A stretch of 5,508 nucleotides of DNA from positions 1 through 5,508 of the forward strand of contig DHFO01000039.1 of NCBI GenBank assembly GCA_002402295.1, in the 5' to 3' direction. Shown here one piece after another: positions 4,222-5,508 of the stretch (position 1 is its first letter; each line of letters opens with the position of its first letter). The DNA comes from Caldiserica bacterium UBA4822. Its GTDB lineage: Bacteria > Caldisericota > Caldisericia > Cryosericales > Cryosericaceae. Below the pieces are notes generated by a model. The model was not told where the DNA came from. It saw nothing but the letters and a program-made list of their open reading frames with translations, and made no database searches. The position numbers were made by a program, and so were the translations under genes.

Positions 4222-5460
4222 ATGAGGCGAGTGTATCTGGCAACGCTGTTCGTCGTACTTGCGGGACTGACTTGGTCGCTAGGCCAACAGCCGCAGAAGA
4301 TCGCGGCGCTGGAGCCCGTGTGGTGGCGGGCCATCGTTGCCGGCGGCCTGGCGAACTACCAACGCCGCCTGGCGGCCTGCAGATTCGCCGTCATTGCCAT
4401 CGACACCTCCGGTTCTATCAAGTGGGCGCCGGTTCCTCCCGTGGCGATCGAGGGCGCAGGCGGCGCGCTGACCCGCCTTGAGTGGGAGAAGGCCGAGGCC
4501 CTGGGCACGCTTCAGAAACTCGCGTCTCTGCATCTCGCAGTCGACGTGGCGGGCACAGGCGTCGTGTGGAAGGGGGCGACCGAACCGAAGGTGGTTGTCT
4601 ATGCCTTCAACGACGAGATCAGGTTGATCGACCTTGAAGGCAAAGGGCGCGCTGGTGCCGTACCGCTCCGTGACCTTTTTGAGGTCAGGAACGGCCAGGT
4701 TGTCCTCAGAGCGTCCGCTGAGAATGCCGTCAACGCGATCAAGGACACGAGCCGTCTGACCTGGCTGAGTGGTGCAGTCGCGACGGCATGTCCGTTTACC
4801 CAAACGGTTCGACCCGACGGCATCTTGTTTCTCTACACGGACGGAATACCGACAACCCCGAACAAGCGGGGCCTGTTTGACCCGATTGCAGCTCGCAGGG
4901 CCACCGTGGCCGAAATGGCTCGCTTCTTGGAACGATGCTCGACCGTGATCCTGACAGGCATCGATGTTAAGGACACATCCGCAGAGAAGTTCCTACGAGA
5001 CCTCGGTGGCAGCAGCGAGGGATTCTTCTACGTCAACGCGGCAGTCTGCACTCAACCTCCGCTTCCACAACCGCTCAACATCACTTTCGGGGGTGTGACA
5101 GATCTGCGCCTGGGCTTGCAGCCTGAGGAGACGGTGACGATCGAGATCAACTGGGGAGGAGCAACGGGTACCAACTGGGTTCTCCTGTGCGATATTCAGA
5201 CCGGTAGTGCTCACTTCATGGGCAGCCCTTTGGGCCTCAGCGAGTTCGCAGCCACGCTGTCGGACGGATCGTTCACGGGAGCGGGAACGGCAGTAGTTGA
5301 GTTCACGGTATGGGAAACGGAAGAGGGTCTGGAATGCGACATGTCGGGAGACTGCGTCTGGCGAAGAGCCCCCATCTACCTGCAGGCGTTTGCCTTCGAC
5401 CCAGGTGGATCGTCTTACGTCTCCAACCTCCTTGTGGTGGAACTGGAGACGGAGGATTGA
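4222..5460 (+). CDS. Secreted von Willebrand factor A (vWA) domain protein
   Basis: A 412-aa exported protein. MRR followed by the hydrophobic run VYLATLFVVLAGL and SLGQQ forms a Sec signal peptide, probably cut after Gly21. The vWA domain spans about 55-275 and has a complete metal-ion-dependent adhesion site: DTSGS at 61-65 (D-x-S-x-S), Thr180 in the LTWLSGAVATA helix, and Asp207 in YTDGIP. The domain ends with KFLRDLGGSSEGFFYVN, the usual final helix and strand. Residues about 285-412 look like a beta-sandwich tail (ETVTIEINWGG, AGTAVVEFTVW, IYLQAFAFDPGG, NLLVVELE) with several cysteines that could form disulfides outside the cytoplasm. vWA domains commonly bind protein ligands through a divalent metal; the ligand here is unknown. 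No cell-wall anchor or lipobox is seen. A hydrolase gene follows after 2 nt, suggesting co-transcription. Nothing links it functionally to the defence unit. Confidence 0.85.
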   Translation: MRRVYLATLFVVLAGLTWSLGQQPQKIAALEPVWWRAIVAGGLANYQRRLAACRFAVIAIDTSGSIKWAPVPPVAIEGAGGALTRLEWEKAEALGTLQKLASLHLAVDVAGTGVVWKGATEPKVVVYAFNDEIRLIDLEGKGRAGAVPLRDLFEVRNGQVVLRASAENAVNAIKDTSRLTWLSGAVATACPFTQTVRPDGILFLYTDGIPTTPNKRGLFDPIAARRATVAEMARFLERCSTVILTGIDVKDTSAEKFLRDLGGSSEGFFYVNAAVCTQPPLPQPLNITFGGVTDLRLGLQPEETVTIEINWGGATGTNWVLLCDIQTGSAHFMGSPLGLSEFAATLSDGSFTGAGTAVVEFTVWETEEGLECDMSGDCVWRRAPIYLQAFAFDPGGSSYVSNLLVVELETED

Positions 5461-5462
5461 CC

Positions 5463-5508
5463 ATGGCTGAGAAGACCTTCTTCGACGCTCATCTGCACGC
5501 GTTCAACC
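5463..5508 (+). CDS. Amidohydrolase-like protein, N-terminal 15 residues only
   Basis: The window ends 15 codons into this gene. The visible peptide contains FFDAHLHAFN, with the D-x-H-x-H pattern on an early strand (His10 and His12) that binds metal in amidohydrolase/TIM-barrel hydrolases; the LHAFN ending is similar to a membrane-dipeptidase or amidohydrolase-like group I recall. The ATG at 5463 follows GGAGG (5451-5455) by 7 nt, and the gap to the vWA stop is 2 nt, so the two are very likely one operon. The substrate cannot be judged from this fragment. Confidence 0.6.
   Translation, partial: MAEKTFFDAHLHAFN

Noticed and set aside
4279..4803. A minus-strand frame opposite the vWA gene
   Set aside because: It is a shadow of a clearly coding frame with a signal peptide and complete MIDAS motif; composition is Arg/Gly-rich.

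Overview
The window is GC-rich bacterial DNA (roughly 60% G+C by eye). Every gene I can support reads on the + strand, with frequent GTG starts, strong purine-rich ribosome-binding sites and very tight packing. The secreted von Willebrand factor A (vWA) protein has a Sec signal peptide, which fits a bacterium. I cannot place the phylum; an uncultured environmental lineage is a guess from general style only.

Positions 33-3958 look like one run of seven overlapping reading frames and resemble a defence island. In order: a HARE-HTH plus GIY-YIG nuclease; a 65-aa micro-ORF; a 302-aa protein with an abortive-infection-type HEPN-like C-terminus; a second, related 64-aa micro-ORF; a 520-aa TPR protein ending in an LA2681-type HEPN domain with an intact R-N-x-x-x-H motif; a doubtful 38-aa peptide; and a 58-aa DUF2283 protein. 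Every junction overlaps (GTGA or ATGA in five cases, 8 nt in one), so translation is probably coupled throughout.

The most unusual element is the pair of micro-ORFs. Both carry a 39-residue block, 31 of 39 identical, that matches the extreme C-terminal tail of Type IIG/Eco57I/PglX-like DNA methyltransferases (the VYALYGLT...EI.IVEG signature). No methyltransferase body is present. The blocks form a 117-bp direct repeat, about 86% identical, 1107 bp apart, flanking the HEPN-like gene. Their third codon positions are almost all G or C, unlike the genes around them.

Positions 3959-4221 hold no convincing gene. They contain a strong stem-loop (4001-4030), a candidate sigma-70 promoter whose -35 lies in that stem-loop, and a possible fragment of a lost secreted protein. 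From 4222 a second transcription unit begins: a secreted vWA protein with a complete metal-binding (MIDAS) motif, then, 2 nt later, the first 15 codons of a probable amidohydrolase-type hydrolase with an HxH motif, cut by the window edge.

The working interpretation is inference. The first unit may be a multi-effector defence cassette, with one predicted DNA nuclease and two predicted HEPN RNases, interleaved with orphan restriction-modification tails. Those tails may be recombination scars, coupling sequences or small docking proteins.
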